Assembly (NCBI GenBank): GCA_963786985.1
Contig: CAWBBL010000018.1
Span: forward strand, 310,001-374,000
Reading direction: 5' to 3'
Source of the DNA: Desertimonas sp963786985
Lineage (GTDB): Bacteria > Actinomycetota > Acidimicrobiia > Acidimicrobiales > Ilumatobacteraceae
DNA: 64,000 bases
The notes below the pieces were generated by a model. That model saw only the letters and a list, made by a program, of their open reading frames with translations, searched no databases and was not told where the DNA came from. The stretch's first letter is position 1, and each line of letters starts with the position of its first letter. Below, in pieces: positions 16,523 to 26,109 of the stretch. The position numbers and the translations under genes were made by a program.

Positions 16523-17875
16523 TGATCAGACTGACGTGGGCGCAGCCCGAGGATCTGGTCGCCCACGCCCTCGTCGCCAAACGCCTCGACGGTGACGACG
16601 CCGACGAGATCGCCGACCGGTGGGTCGCCGCCGGGGGCAGCCTCGAGCGCGCCACACAGCGGCGCAACCATCGAACCAGCGACGCCAACCCAGCGTGCTC
16701 TCGCCCGCGAGCTGCTCAGCGAACTCGACCGCGTTCCGCCTCCGGCGGTGCTGCTCACCGACGAACCCGACGATCTCGACGCGATCTTGGCGTTGGCACC
16801 CGGGGGGTTCACGGCACCCGCCAGCGACGATCTCGAAGACCGGGTGCACGGCGGCTGGCTGGGCCGGGCGGCCGGGTGCCTGCTCGGCAAGCCGGTCGAG
16901 AAGATCACCCGCGAGGGCATCCGGGCAATCGCCGGATCGACCGGCAATTGGCCGCTCGAGGGCTATTTCACCGCCATCGGCCTCGATCGCGACGTTGCCG
17001 CCGCTTATCCGTGGAACAGAGCAAGCCGCGCGACCAGCCTGGCTGAGAACATCGCCGGGATGCCCGAGGACGACGACCTGAACTACGCCCTGCTCGCCCT
17101 CAGCCTCGTCGAACGTCACGGTGACTCGGTGACAACGGACGACGTCGCTCTCGCCTGGCTCGACCTGCTGCCGGGAAAGCGTGTGTTCACGGCAGAACGA
17201 ATCGCCTACCGCAACCTGCTCGACGGCTACGAGCCCGATGAGGCGGCCGTCGTCGGCAACCCGTTCCACGACTGGATCGGCGCGCAGATCCGCACCGACG
17301 TGTACGGCTGGGTCTGTCCGGGCGACCCGTCGCGAGCCGCCCAACTGGCTTGGCAGGACGGCCGCCTCAGCCATCGCCGCAACGGCCTCTACGGGGCGAT
17401 GTTCGTCGCCGCGGCAACGTCTGCGGCGGTCACGGCCAGGACCGTCGAGGAGTGCGTCGCCGCCGGTCTCTCCGTGATCCCTCCCCAGTCGCGGTACGCC
17501 GCGGCAGTTCGTCGTGGTGTCGGGCTCGCCAACAGTGGTCTCGACGACGAGGCGGCGATCGACGTGCTCTACGACGACTTCGGCCATCTCCACTGGGTGC
17601 ACTCGTTGAACAACTCGGCGTTGATGTCCTTCGCCCTCGCCCGCAGCGGCGGAGACTTCGCCACGGCGATCACGACCTGCGTCGCCGGCGGCTGGGACAC
17701 CGACTCGACCGGCGCCACCGTCGGGTCGATCTGCGGTGCCCTCGTCGGAGCCAGCGCCCTGCCGCCCGCGTGGATCGACCCGTTGGAGAACCGGCTGGCG
17801 ACGACGATCGCCGGCTTCGACGGGATCGGTTTCGACGAATTGGCCCGCCGCACCGTCGCGGCGAGATTGCCGTGA
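16522..17875 (+). pseudogene. ADP-ribosylglycohydrolase family protein, frameshifted
   Basis: The gene opens at ATG 16522 (MIRLTWAQPEDLVAHAL, a family-type N-terminus). It changes from frame 1 to frame 2 near the G5 tract at 16635-16639. Removing one G gives a continuous protein of about 450 residues through VAAGG and ALARELLSELDRVPPP. The catalytic domain carries GWLGRAAGCLLGKPVEK, DDDLNYALLALSLVE and GGWDTDSTGATVGSICGAL, so both metal sites are intact. The downstream frame alone would start at an unlikely GTG at 16592. The stop overlaps the next gene (GTGA). Either a recent indel or a sequence error. It may act with the first ARH on the imported substrate. Confidence 0.78.
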
Positions 17876-19777
17876 GTGCCGGCATCGACTTCGATCCGCT
17901 CGTGCCGCGGCCGATCGATCTGCCGACAACCCTGCCACTCCACGGGGGGATCGACTCCGAGGTCGCCGACCGAGCCAAGATCTTCGCCGCTCCCGCCGAT
18001 CCCGCCGACTGGCCGGCCTGGCGAGAACGGCTGCAGCAGTGGCGGGACGACGCACGTCGGCGCTACCTCGTCGCCGGCGGCACGGGCAGTTCGTGGGCGT
18101 CGGGATGCTTCACCAAGGCGCTGGTCTGGCTGTGGGACGAGCGGCTGTTCGACCGGGAACGCGGTGAGTTCACGCCCGACCGCCTGCTCGCCGATGCCGA
18201 GCGATTCGGTGGGTTCGACGCCGTCGTGCTCTGGCACGCCTATCCGATCATCGGCCTCGACGAGCGCAACCAGTTCGACTTCTACCGCGACGTGTCGGGG
18301 CTCGGTGAGCTGGTGTCCGAGCTCCAGCGGCGCGGCGTGCGCGTGCTCGTCGACTACAACCCATGGGACGTCGGCACGCGGCGGGAGCCGCGCAGTGACG
18401 CCGAGGAGCTGGCCGTGCTGGCGACCGCGCTCGGCGTCGACGGCGTGTTCCTCGACACGATGCGCGAAGGCGGGCGGGACCTCGTCGAGGCACTGCAGTC
18501 GCTGGATCCCCCACCGGTGCTCGAGGGCGAGTCCCGCGTCCCGCTCGACCGCATCGCCGAGCACGAGATGAGCTGGGCGCAGTGGTTCGCCGACTCGCCG
18601 GCGCCCGGGGTGATGGCGGCGCATTGGTTCGATCGTCGCCATATGCAGCACCACACGCGGCGGTGGAACCGCGACCACAGCGACGAGTTGCAGTCGGCCT
18701 GGATGAACGGCACCGGGGTGGTCGTGTGGGACGCCGTGTTCGGATCGTGGGTCGGCTGGAACGAGCGCGATGCCTCGACGTTGCGGCACATGGTCGCGCG
18801 CCCAGCGAGCTCTCGCCGACGTGCTGGTCGACGGTGAATGGACGCCACTCGTCGATGCGACCGCCCAGGCGTTGGCCGCCGGGGTGTACGTGTCACGGTT
18901 CCGGACCGAGTCGGCGACGCTGTGGACGATCGTCAACCGCGGCACCGTCGACTTCACGGGTCACGTCGTCGATGCCGAAGGGCAGGGCACCGTCGTCAAC
19001 GTCACCGAAGGCACGGCGCTCGACGGGTTCGGCAGCGAGATCACCGTGCCGGCGCGGGGCGTTGGTGGAGTGCTGCACATGGTCGGGGACGTCCCTCCCG
19101 GCATCGAGGAGGCGCTCGCTGCGGCGCGGGAGGACCCGCACTGCGTCGACCATGTCTTCCCGGCGCGCCGATCGGTGCGCGTGGCGGCGGCCCGGTCGGT
19201 GTCGAGCCAGCCGCCGGAGGACGCCATCACGTTGTCAGCCGGCGCCCGCACGCTCGCCGTGCGATACCGGCTCCGCGAGACTGGGATGTACGACGGCGCG
19301 CCGTTCGTCGAGGAGTGGAAGCCACTCCCGCCGCGCCTCCACGCCGACGTGAGCGAGCAGCACACCGTCGAGATCGCAGCGGTCGCCGTGGCGTGCGGCG
19401 AGGTCCCCGCCGATGACGGCGGTCCGCTCACCGGGCTCTCACTCGACGAAGCACGCGCGTACGCAGCCGCCGTCGGAGCTCGCTTGCCGACCGAGTTCGA
19501 GTGGCAGCTCGCCGCGGCCGACCCAGGCTTCCGCCGCGCCGAACCACTCGTTTGGAACTGGACCGAGAGCGAGCACAGCGATGGGATCACCCGCTTCGCC
19601 ATCCTCAAGGGCGGCTGCGCGTACCGCGCCGCGGGCTCGGAGTGGTACCTCGACGGGGGACCCCGTCCACCTGAGTTCAGCGCCAAGTTGCTGCTCGCCG
19701 GCCTGGGCGTCGATCGCTCCCCATCGATCGGTTTCCGCCTGGCCTGGGATCTCGATCAAGGTGGCCGACGTGACTGA
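17872..19777 (+). pseudogene. TIM-barrel hydrolase-like protein with C-terminal FGE/sulfatase-modifying-like domain, frameshifted
   Basis: The first frame (17872-18837) encodes a TIM-barrel-like glycosidase region: DAVVLWHAYPIIGLDERNQF, VRVLVDYNPWDVG and GVDGVFLDTMREGGRDLVEAL. At 18793-18800 the frame must move by one base (HMV, then RAQRALADVL) to reach the second part, which ends at 19777. That part has beta-rich repeats and finally LSLDEARAYAAAVGARLPTEFEWQLAAAD with ILKGGCAYRA, a formylglycine-generating-enzyme-like fold. One extra base explains the break. GTG 17872 overlaps the upstream stop. I know no precise family. The context suggests a glycoside-degrading enzyme for the imported compound. 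Confidence 0.65.
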
Positions 19778-20966
19778 ACCCTCCGGGCCGTTGACTGGGG
19801 TGCGGGTCATCGACGCGTCGACGCTGTTCGCCGGGCCGCTGGCGGCGATGTTCCTCGGCGACCTCGGCGCCGACGTCGTCAAGATCGAACACCCGACCCG
19901 GCCGGACGCGGCGCGCACCCACGGCCCGTCCCGGGACGGCGTCGGCCTGTGGTGGAAGACACTCGGGCGCAACAAGCGCAACGTGACGATCAACCTCTCG
20001 CGATCAGAAGGGGCCGAACTTCTCCGCCGCCTCGCCGAGCGCAGTGACGTGCTCATCGAAAACTTCCGGCCCGGAACCTTGGAACGTTGGGGCATCGGGC
20101 CCGACGAGTTGCACGCCGCGAACAGCCGGTTGGTCATCGCCCGGGTGACGGCCTTCGGGCAGGACGGCCCGTTGGCGCGCCAGCCCGGCTTCGGGTCGAT
20201 TGCCGAGGCGATGAGCGGGTTCGCCGCGATCACCGGGGAGCCCGATGGCCCGCCGACGCTCCCCCCGTTCGGTCTCGCCGACGGCGTTGCCGCGCTGGCC
20301 ACCAGCTTCGCCGTGACCGCCGCCCTGCGCAGCGCTGATGCGACAGGCCGCGGTCAGGTTGTCGACGTGGCGATCATCGAGCCGATCATGATGATGCTCG
20401 GCCCTCAGATCACGACGTACGACCAGCTCGGCACGGTCCAGCGCCGGCTCGGCAACCGCTCGGTCAACAACGCTCCGCGCAACGTGTACCGCACCGCCGA
20501 CGGTCAGTGGGTGGCCGTGAGCACCTCGTCGCAGTCGATTGCCGAACGCGTTGTGCGCCTCGTCGGGCGTCCCGAGCTGATCGACGAGACGTGGTTCGCC
20601 ACCGGCCATCAGCGGGCCGAGCACGCCGATGAGCTGGACGAGGCGGTCGGGGCATGGATCGCGGCGCGGCCGCTGGTCGAGGTGCTCGCGGCCTTCGCCG
20701 AGGCGGAGGCAGCAATTGGACCGGTGTACGACGTCAGCGGCGTGATGAGCGACCCGCAGTACGCGGCACTCGGCACGGTGCACTCGATCGACGACGACGA
20801 GCTCGGTCCCGTCAAGATGCAGAACGTGCTGTTCCGTGCGTCCGGCACCCCGGGATCGATCCGCTGGGCCGGACGCGCGCACGGGGCCGACACGGCCGAG
20901 GTCCTCGCCGAGATCGGCGTCGGGCCCGACCAACTCGCCGACCTTCGCGGCAGAGGCATCGTGTGA
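19770..20966 (+). CDS. CaiB/BaiF family CoA-transferase (family III)
   Basis: The 398-residue enzyme has the family III start (GVRVIDASTLFAGPLAAMFLGDLGADVVKIEHP) and the conserved GLWWKTLGRNKRNVTINL, followed by DVLIENFRPGTLERWGI. A catalytic Asp is expected in this type near ARVTAFGQDGP. It moves CoA between a donor acyl-CoA and an organic acid. GTG 19770 has AAGGTGG upstream and overlaps the end of the previous gene; GTG 19761 is possible. It overlaps the CitE-like gene by GTGA, so activation of an acid by CoA followed by lyase cleavage is the likely pathway. Confidence 0.92.
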   Translation: MTEPSGPLTGVRVIDASTLFAGPLAAMFLGDLGADVVKIEHPTRPDAARTHGPSRDGVGLWWKTLGRNKRNVTINLSRSEGAELLRRLAERSDVLIENFRPGTLERWGIGPDELHAANSRLVIARVTAFGQDGPLARQPGFGSIAEAMSGFAAITGEPDGPPTLPPFGLADGVAALATSFAVTAALRSADATGRGQVVDVAIIEPIMMMLGPQITTYDQLGTVQRRLGNRSVNNAPRNVYRTADGQWVAVSTSSQSIAERVVRLVGRPELIDETWFATGHQRAEHADELDEAVGAWIAARPLVEVLAAFAEAEAAIGPVYDVSGVMSDPQYAALGTVHSIDDDELGPVKMQNVLFRASGTPGSIRWAGRAHGADTAEVLAEIGVGPDQLADLRGRGIV

Positions 20967-21799
20967 GCGCCGCGCGCTCCACCGACGGACCGATCGTCAC
21001 CGGGCTGTACGTGCCCGGGGACCGCCCGGAACGTTTCGCCAAGGCGGTGGCGACGGGCGCCCAACTCGTGATCCTCGATCTCGAGGACGCCGTCGCAGCT
21101 GACAACAAGGCGGCCGCCCGCCGTCACGTCGTCGAGTGGCTGGCGTCGGACGCGACCAAATCGCCGCTCGTCGAGGTACGCGTCAATGCGGGCGACGCAG
21201 CTGATCTGGCCGCGCTCGCGATGGTCGCTGGCGAGTTCGCCGTGCGCCTCCCGAAGGTCGAGTCGCCGGTCGCCATCGACGCGGCCCGCGCTGTGCTCGG
21301 AGAGCGGATCCCGATCACGGCCCTGATCGAGACCGCCCTGGGGCTGGAAGCGGCGGCGGCGATCGCCGCCCACCCAGCCGTGACGTCGGTGGGGCTCGGC
21401 GAGGCGGACCTGGCCAGCGACCTCGGCAGCGCCGACAACACGGTCCTCGACTGGGCACGCGTCAGACTGATCGTGGCGGCGCGGGCCGCTGGTAAGCCGC
21501 CGCCGATGATGGCGGTGTTCACCGCCATCGATGATCTCGAAGGGTTGGCGACGGATACCGAACGCGGCCGACGGTTGGGTTTCGTCGGCCGCACGGCGAT
21601 TCATCCCCGCCAGTTGCCGGTCATCGCTGCCGCCTTTGCACCCACCAACGACGAGGTGGCGTGGGCGAGCGCGGTGGTCGACGCCACCGCCGCCGGTGGC
21701 GTCACGACGCTGGCGTCAGGCGAGATGGTCGACGCCGCGATGCGCCGGCGGGCCGAGCTCATCCTCGCCCTGCACCGCGCGGCGACGCCCCGCAACTAG
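20963..21799 (+). CDS. HpcH/HpaI aldolase / citrate lyase beta-like (CoA ester lyase)
   Basis: The 278-residue product has the CitE-like barrel: GLYVPGDRPERFAKAVATGAQLVILDLEDAV, VRLPKVESP, ALIETALGLEAAAAI and FVGRTAIHPRQLPVI. The Asp-Glu-Glu metal ligands are present. Relatives split malyl-CoA, citramalyl-CoA or similar esters, or act as thioesterases. It begins at GTG 20963 inside the stop of the CoA-transferase gene. The pair may resemble itaconate/citramalate degradation, but the hydratase normally found there is not next to them. Confidence 0.9.
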   Translation: MSAARSTDGPIVTGLYVPGDRPERFAKAVATGAQLVILDLEDAVAADNKAAARRHVVEWLASDATKSPLVEVRVNAGDAADLAALAMVAGEFAVRLPKVESPVAIDAARAVLGERIPITALIETALGLEAAAAIAAHPAVTSVGLGEADLASDLGSADNTVLDWARVRLIVAARAAGKPPPMMAVFTAIDDLEGLATDTERGRRLGFVGRTAIHPRQLPVIAAAFAPTNDEVAWASAVVDATAAGGVTTLASGEMVDAAMRRRAELILALHRAATPRN

Positions 21800-21804
21800 G
21801 ACCG

Positions 21805-22461
21805 ATGATGGCGGCGCAGACGCCCTCCCCCCGACTACGGTCCGGTGCGGTGCGGTTCCGCCTCCTGCCAACCGACGACTACTTCTTCGAGCTGTTCAAT
21901 CAGGCGGCCGCCAACGTGGCCGACTGTGCTCGTCGCTTGAGTGACTTGCTCAGCGGGGCGCCGGACGGCTTGGCGGCCGTTGTCGCGTGTGAGCAGCGCG
22001 GTGACGAGTTGATCCGCGACATTCTCCGGCGCCTGAACACATCGTTCGTCACGCCCTTCGATCGGGAGGACATCCATGCCCTCGCCGAGGTGCTCGACGA
22101 CGTCGTCGACAACGTGATGGAGGTCGGCTATCGGTTGGAGTTGGGGAACCGCGATGTGGCCGCGATGCCCGAGTTGAAGCAGCAGGCCGACCTACTCGTG
22201 CAGATGTCCGACGAAACCGTCAAGCTCGTCGATCGGCTGAGTTCGATGAAGGGCACAGAGCCGTTGCTCGATGCCATCGACCGCCTCGAATCAGAGGGGG
22301 ACGCGGTGTATCGCCAGGCCCTCGCCCGGCTGTACTCCGGTCAGCTCAAGGCGTCGGCGACGCTGTACTGGAAGGATGTGGTCGAAACGATGGAGGCCGC
22401 CCTCGATGCCTTGGAGGATGCGTCCGACGTCATCGAGGGCATCGTCCTGAAGCACGCCTGA
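21805..22461 (+). CDS. DUF47 family PhoU-like phosphate transport regulator
   Basis: The 218-residue all-helical protein (FFELFNQAAANVADCARRLSDLL, then DELIRDILRRLNTSFVTPFDREDIHALAEVLDDVVD) is a DUF47/PhoU-like protein. These are encoded beside PiT transporters and modulate them. The PiT gene starts 4 bp after the stop, which supports the call. ATG 21805 and ATG 21808 are both possible. It follows the citE-like gene by 5 bp and so belongs to the same transcription unit. Confidence 0.93.
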   Translation: MMAAQTPSPRLRSGAVRFRLLPTDDYFFELFNQAAANVADCARRLSDLLSGAPDGLAAVVACEQRGDELIRDILRRLNTSFVTPFDREDIHALAEVLDDVVDNVMEVGYRLELGNRDVAAMPELKQQADLLVQMSDETVKLVDRLSSMKGTEPLLDAIDRLESEGDAVYRQALARLYSGQLKASATLYWKDVVETMEAALDALEDASDVIEGIVLKHA

Positions 22462-22465
22462 ACCG

Positions 22466-23461
22466 ATGGACACGTTCGCGGTGATCGCCGTCATCGCCAT
22501 CGCCCTCGTCTTCGACTTCGTCAACGGCTTCCACGACGCGGCCAACTCGATCGCCACCGTGGTGTCGACGCGCGTGCTGTCACCTCGGGTGGCCGTTGTC
22601 TGGGCAGCCGTGTTCAACTTCGTCGCCTTTCTCGTCTTCGGCACCGTTGTCGCGGCAACGATTGCAACTGGGGTCGTCGATCCAGACGCCCTCTCGATCG
22701 GCGTGATCTTCGCCGGGCTCATCGGGGCGATCGGCTGGAACCTGATCACCTTCTACTTGGGACTCCCGACGAGCTCGTCCCACGCCCTGGTCGGCGGGAT
22801 TGCCGGAGCGGCGGTCGCCAAGGGAGGCTTCGACGTGCTCATCGCCTCCGGGTTGCGCACGATCGGCGTGTTCATCGTTCTGTCGCCGCTGATCGGGCTG
22901 GCGCTCGGAATGCTCTTCACGATCGGGGTGATGTGGGCGGTCTTCCGCTACCGCAACGTCGATCGACTCAACCGCGGCTTTCGTGTCGGCCAGCTGTTCT
23001 CCGCGGCTGCGTTCAGCCTCGGCCACGGCGGCAACGACGCCCAAAAGACGATGGGCGTGATCCTCGCCCTGCTGATCTCCTCGAACCACCTACCGACCGG
23101 TTCCGACGTGCCGCTGTGGGTCGTGCTGTCCGCCCACCTGGCGATCGCCTTGGGCACACTCACCGGCGGGTGGCGGATCGTCAAGACGATGGGGTCGAAG
23201 ATCACCCGCTTGCAGCCCGTTGGCGGGATGGCCGCCGAATCGGCAGCCGCGGCGACCCTGTTTTTCACGTCGTACGCCGGAATCCCGGTATCGACCACGC
23301 ACACGATCACCGGTGGCATCGTCGGCGTCGGTGCGAGCCGCCGGTTGATGGCGGTGCGGTGGAGCGTCGCCGGGCGAGTGGTATGGGCCTGGGTCCTCAC
23401 CATTCCCGGCGCCTGGCTGATCGCCACATTGACCTACGCGATCGTGGCGGTCTTCAATTGA
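22466..23461 (+). CDS. pit: Inorganic phosphate transporter, PiT family
   Basis: The 331-residue membrane protein has the two inverted PiT signatures: DFVNGFHDAANSIATVVSTR at about 16-35 and FSLGHGGNDAQKTMGVI at about 186-202. About nine to ten hydrophobic segments are visible. It imports phosphate (often with a divalent cation) by proton or sodium symport. Length is at the short end for PiT proteins. It is coupled to the DUF47 gene upstream and overlaps a small membrane gene at its stop. Confidence 0.95.
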   Translation: MDTFAVIAVIAIALVFDFVNGFHDAANSIATVVSTRVLSPRVAVVWAAVFNFVAFLVFGTVVAATIATGVVDPDALSIGVIFAGLIGAIGWNLITFYLGLPTSSSHALVGGIAGAAVAKGGFDVLIASGLRTIGVFIVLSPLIGLALGMLFTIGVMWAVFRYRNVDRLNRGFRVGQLFSAAAFSLGHGGNDAQKTMGVILALLISSNHLPTGSDVPLWVVLSAHLAIALGTLTGGWRIVKTMGSKITRLQPVGGMAAESAAAATLFFTSYAGIPVSTTHTITGGIVGVGASRRLMAVRWSVAGRVVWAWVLTIPGAWLIATLTYAIVAVFN

Positions 23462-23631
23462 TCGACCGGCGCGCCATCTTCCTGCTCGGGGCCGCGTTGG
23501 TCTGCGCGGTGCTCATTCCGATCACCGAACCTGACAACCGCTGGGTGCCGATCAGCCTGTCGGTGGTCTACGTGCTGTTGTCGCTGGCATCGTGGGCCGA
23601 CGCCCGCGGCCGTCGCCGCCCCCAGCCGTAG
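23458..23631 (+). CDS. Small two-helix membrane protein
   Basis: The 57-residue frame begins at TTG 23458, overlapping the PiT stop codon. It encodes two hydrophobic helices (about 5-21 and 30-46) joined by TEPDNRW, with an Arg-rich end. Translational coupling to pit and clean topology support a real gene, possibly an accessory subunit. No family is recognised. Confidence 0.6.
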   Translation: MIDRRAIFLLGAALVCAVLIPITEPDNRWVPISLSVVYVLLSLASWADARGRRRPQP

Positions 23632-23733
23632 TGATGCCATTCCATCTTCGGCAATTCATGCAGAGTCGCTCAGGAACTGTGACGTCTGAGGGCCGAGGTC
23701 CGGCCCCGACCGGTCACAATCCCGGCGGGGCCG

Positions 23734-24315
23734 TCACGGGTTTCGGGGCCGGCCGGTGCCGACCATCGAATTGCGCGTCACGAGGCCGGCGAGCTGCTCC
23801 TCATCCCAGTCCTCGGTGTCCGCGGGCCTCAGCGGAAGCACCAGGTACCGCTGCTCGGCAGTCGAGTCGTGAACCCGCAACTCGACGTCGGGCCCAACGT
23901 CCATTCCGAACTCGGCGAGCACCGCCCGCGGCTCGCGCACGACGCGGCTGCGGTACTCGAAGCTCTTGTACCAGGCAGGTGGGTTACCAAGGAGGCCGCT
24001 CGGATAGCAGGAGCAGAGCGTGCACACGATGACGTGATGGACGGCCGCGGTGTCTTCGAGGACGGCGATCGGCACCGTCTGGGGGTGGTACTCGGAAATC
24101 GTGGCGACCGGATCGGCGAGCAGCTGCTCCCGGAACGCGGCGTCGACCCAGGCCCTGGCAACGACGCGGGCACCGAGCGCCGTGCTCGGACCGTCGCCGG
24201 AGGCAGATTCGACGGCTGCCACCGCGGCGTCGACATCGTCGGGGTCGACGTGACCATGATCGTGAAGGTGGCGCTCGAGGATCTCGGCGCGCTGGGCGGG
24301 GGTCAGGTCGCTCAC
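23734..24315 (-). CDS. nthA: Nitrile hydratase alpha subunit (cobalt type)
   Basis: The 193-residue product carries the metal-binding claw VCTLCSC near residue 97, with Thr at the position typical of cobalt enzymes (Ser in iron enzymes). The rest of the fold is normal for the alpha subunit: VVARAWVDAAFREQLLADP and PPAWYKSFEYRSRVVREPR. With the beta subunit it hydrates nitriles to amides in the cytoplasm. The two outer Cys would be oxidised to sulfenic and sulfinic acids. The gene starts at ATG 24315 in the ATGA overlap with the beta gene. No activator/chaperone gene follows downstream, where one is usual. Confidence 0.95.
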   Translation of the reverse strand: MSDLTPAQRAEILERHLHDHGHVDPDDVDAAVAAVESASGDGPSTALGARVVARAWVDAAFREQLLADPVATISEYHPQTVPIAVLEDTAAVHHVIVCTLCSCYPSGLLGNPPAWYKSFEYRSRVVREPRAVLAEFGMDVGPDVELRVHDSTAEQRYLVLPLRPADTEDWDEEQLAGLVTRNSMVGTGRPRNP

Positions 24316-24893
24316 GCCTCCTCCAAGTCGCTCTCGCCGAGATCGGCGGTGACGGTGTGGTCGGCGGCCGCGCCGAACAGATCGGAACCGCTGAACGCCA
24401 CCGTGTAGACCAGCTCCGGTTCGCCGTACGTCCCTGTTTCCGCCGACTCACCAGGGTTCGGCCAGGCGAACGCCACTGCCTCGACCCGCCCAGCGTGCCG
24501 ACGCAGGTAGCGCGGCACCCGCGTGTGGCCACGCGTCACCGGATTGCGCACTCGCACCAGGTCGCCGCGATGGAACCGACCGTCCCACGTCGGGATCGCC
24601 GGCGATGGACGCGGTACGGCAACGGGTTCGGTGTCGCCATCAAGGAGACCCTGCTCGGCAGCCAGGCGCTCGATCGCCCACAGCCATCGCTCGTAGTAAC
24701 GCGACGCCAGGTACTCCGCCGGTGGCATCTGCTCGATCGTGTAACGGAATCGGTCGATCGTCGTGTGCCCCATCACGGTCCCGAGCAGCCGCCACACACG
24801 CCCTTCCCAGGGCTCGTGGAACAGCGGCTCGTCGGCCTCGATCGGAACCGCCCCGAAACCGTGCATCCCACCCAGGTCGTGCACGCCATCCAC
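24312..24893 (-). CDS. nthB: Nitrile hydratase beta subunit
   Basis: The protein starts with the family N-terminus GVHDLGGMHGFGAVPIE and ends in the SH3-like barrel (FHRGDLVRVRNPVTRGHTRVP; YTVAFSGSDLFG). It holds the alpha subunit and shapes the active site. Order beta-alpha is that of high-mass cobalt nitrile hydratases. GTG 24893 is chosen from the family start; ATG 24905 would add four residues, and further upstream codons look non-homologous. The C-terminus overlaps alpha by four bases. Confidence 0.94.
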   Translation of the reverse strand: MDGVHDLGGMHGFGAVPIEADEPLFHEPWEGRVWRLLGTVMGHTTIDRFRYTIEQMPPAEYLASRYYERWLWAIERLAAEQGLLDGDTEPVAVPRPSPAIPTWDGRFHRGDLVRVRNPVTRGHTRVPRYLRRHAGRVEAVAFAWPNPGESAETGTYGEPELVYTVAFSGSDLFGAAADHTVTADLGESDLEEA

Positions 24894-25074
24894 GGCCACG
24901 ATCATCGCACGACGACAACGACCGGAGTGCGTCTCCAGTCTGACCTGGATGTTCCGCCGCCCGTCTTGTATCAGGCGGAGCATCCATGACTCATCATGTC
25001 GAACGCGCCAAAGTGGATGGAACGTGACGACGAGTGCAGTGCTGCTGCGGGACCCGAGAAGGGAGGCTACGGCG

Positions 25075-25257
25075 ATGACGACAATCCATGCCGACGAGAT
25101 CGTTCCTGGTGATGTCGTCGTCTACGACGGCCAGACCCATCTCATCACGAACGTTGAACGCAGTGACGGGTGGGCGTGGCCCATCGCGGCCGATGGCACC
25201 GGCTGGGCCATCGCGCTGGGCCACGAGCTCATCGACGTCGACCGCCGGACGGCGTGA
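25075..25257 (+). CDS. Small hypothetical protein (SH3-like)
   Basis: This 60-residue protein (ADEIVPGDVVVYDGQTHLIT, then WPIAADGTGWAIALGHELIDV) looks like a single small beta-barrel. A GGGAGG ribosome site stands 9 bp before ATG 25075. Similar small actinobacterial proteins are common and uncharacterised. It is divergent from nthB and convergent with the sugar-transport genes. Confidence 0.65.
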   Translation: MTTIHADEIVPGDVVVYDGQTHLITNVERSDGWAWPIAADGTGWAIALGHELIDVDRRTA

Positions 25258-25284
25258 CGTGCTAGTCGGCGGGCGACGGCCGAC

Positions 25285-26109
25285 CTAGCGCACGGCACCC
25301 TCGGTCACCCCGGCGACGATCTGGCGGTGGAACAACACGTACACCGCGACCATCGGCAAGGTGATGATGCTCAACGCCGAGAACAACAACTGATAGTCGG
25401 TGGTGTACCGGTCGGAGAAGGCGAGCAGCCCGGTGGGCAGCGTCTTGAGCGCATCGTCACTGATGTACAGCAGGGCGAGCAGGAACTCGTTCCAGGCGTT
25501 GAGCGCCGAGAAGATGGCGACCGTCGCCAGTCCTGGCTTGAGCAGCGGAAGGATCAGCGCCGTGAACATCCGCAGGTCGCCACATCCGTCCAGGCGAGCG
25601 GCGTCGAACAGCTCGTCGGGCAGCGCGTCGAGGAACACCTTGAGCAGGTAGATGGCCAGCGGAAGGCCCATCGCCGTGTACGGCAGGATCAGCGCCAAAC
25701 GGGTGTCCTTGAGACCGAGCTCGTCGAACATCGAGTTCTGGGCGATGAAGTACGACTGCAGGGGCATCAGCAGGCCGAGCAACAGCATGCCGAGCAGGAC
25801 CGCGCTGCCGCGGAACTCGAATCGGCTGAACGCATATGCCGCCAAGGCGGCGAACAGCAGGATCGCCACGACCGTGATCGCTGTGACGATCGTGCTGTTC
25901 AGCGCGTAGCGCCCGAGGTTGCCGACCCGCCACGCGTCGGCCCACACGCCGAAGTCGATCGACGACGGCAGGGCCAGTGGGTCGCTGAACGTCTCCCGGT
26001 TGGACTTGAAGCTGGACAGCACCATCCAGATCATCGGGAACCCGTAGAGCACAGCGAGCGCCACCATCACCGTGCGGAACAGCACTCGGCTGCCGATCAA
26101 CCTGACCAT
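25285..26109 (-). CDS. ABC sugar transporter permease (MalG type)
   Basis: The 274-residue protein has six membrane segments and the coupling motif DELFDAARLDGCGDLRMFTALILP (about 177-200). ALNAWNEFLLALLYI near residue 213 is typical of CUT1 permeases. It starts at ATG 26109, overlapping the stop of the other permease (TGATG). It is the last gene of the amino-sugar operon and the only transporter component here with an unbroken frame. No ATPase gene is present. Confidence 0.92.
   Translation of the reverse strand: MVRLIGSRVLFRTVMVALAVLYGFPMIWMVLSSFKSNRETFSDPLALPSSIDFGVWADAWRVGNLGRYALNSTIVTAITVVAILLFAALAAYAFSRFEFRGSAVLLGMLLLGLLMPLQSYFIAQNSMFDELGLKDTRLALILPYTAMGLPLAIYLLKVFLDALPDELFDAARLDGCGDLRMFTALILPLLKPGLATVAIFSALNAWNEFLLALLYISDDALKTLPTGLLAFSDRYTTDYQLLFSALSIITLPMVAVYVLFHRQIVAGVTEGAVR

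Noticed and set aside
16592..17875. Second ADP-ribosylglycohydrolase as an intact gene from GTG 16592
   Set aside because: Its first residues are Thr/Pro/Gly-rich noise, while the family N-terminus MIRLTWAQPEDL lies in the other frame directly upstream, so a frameshifted gene fits better.
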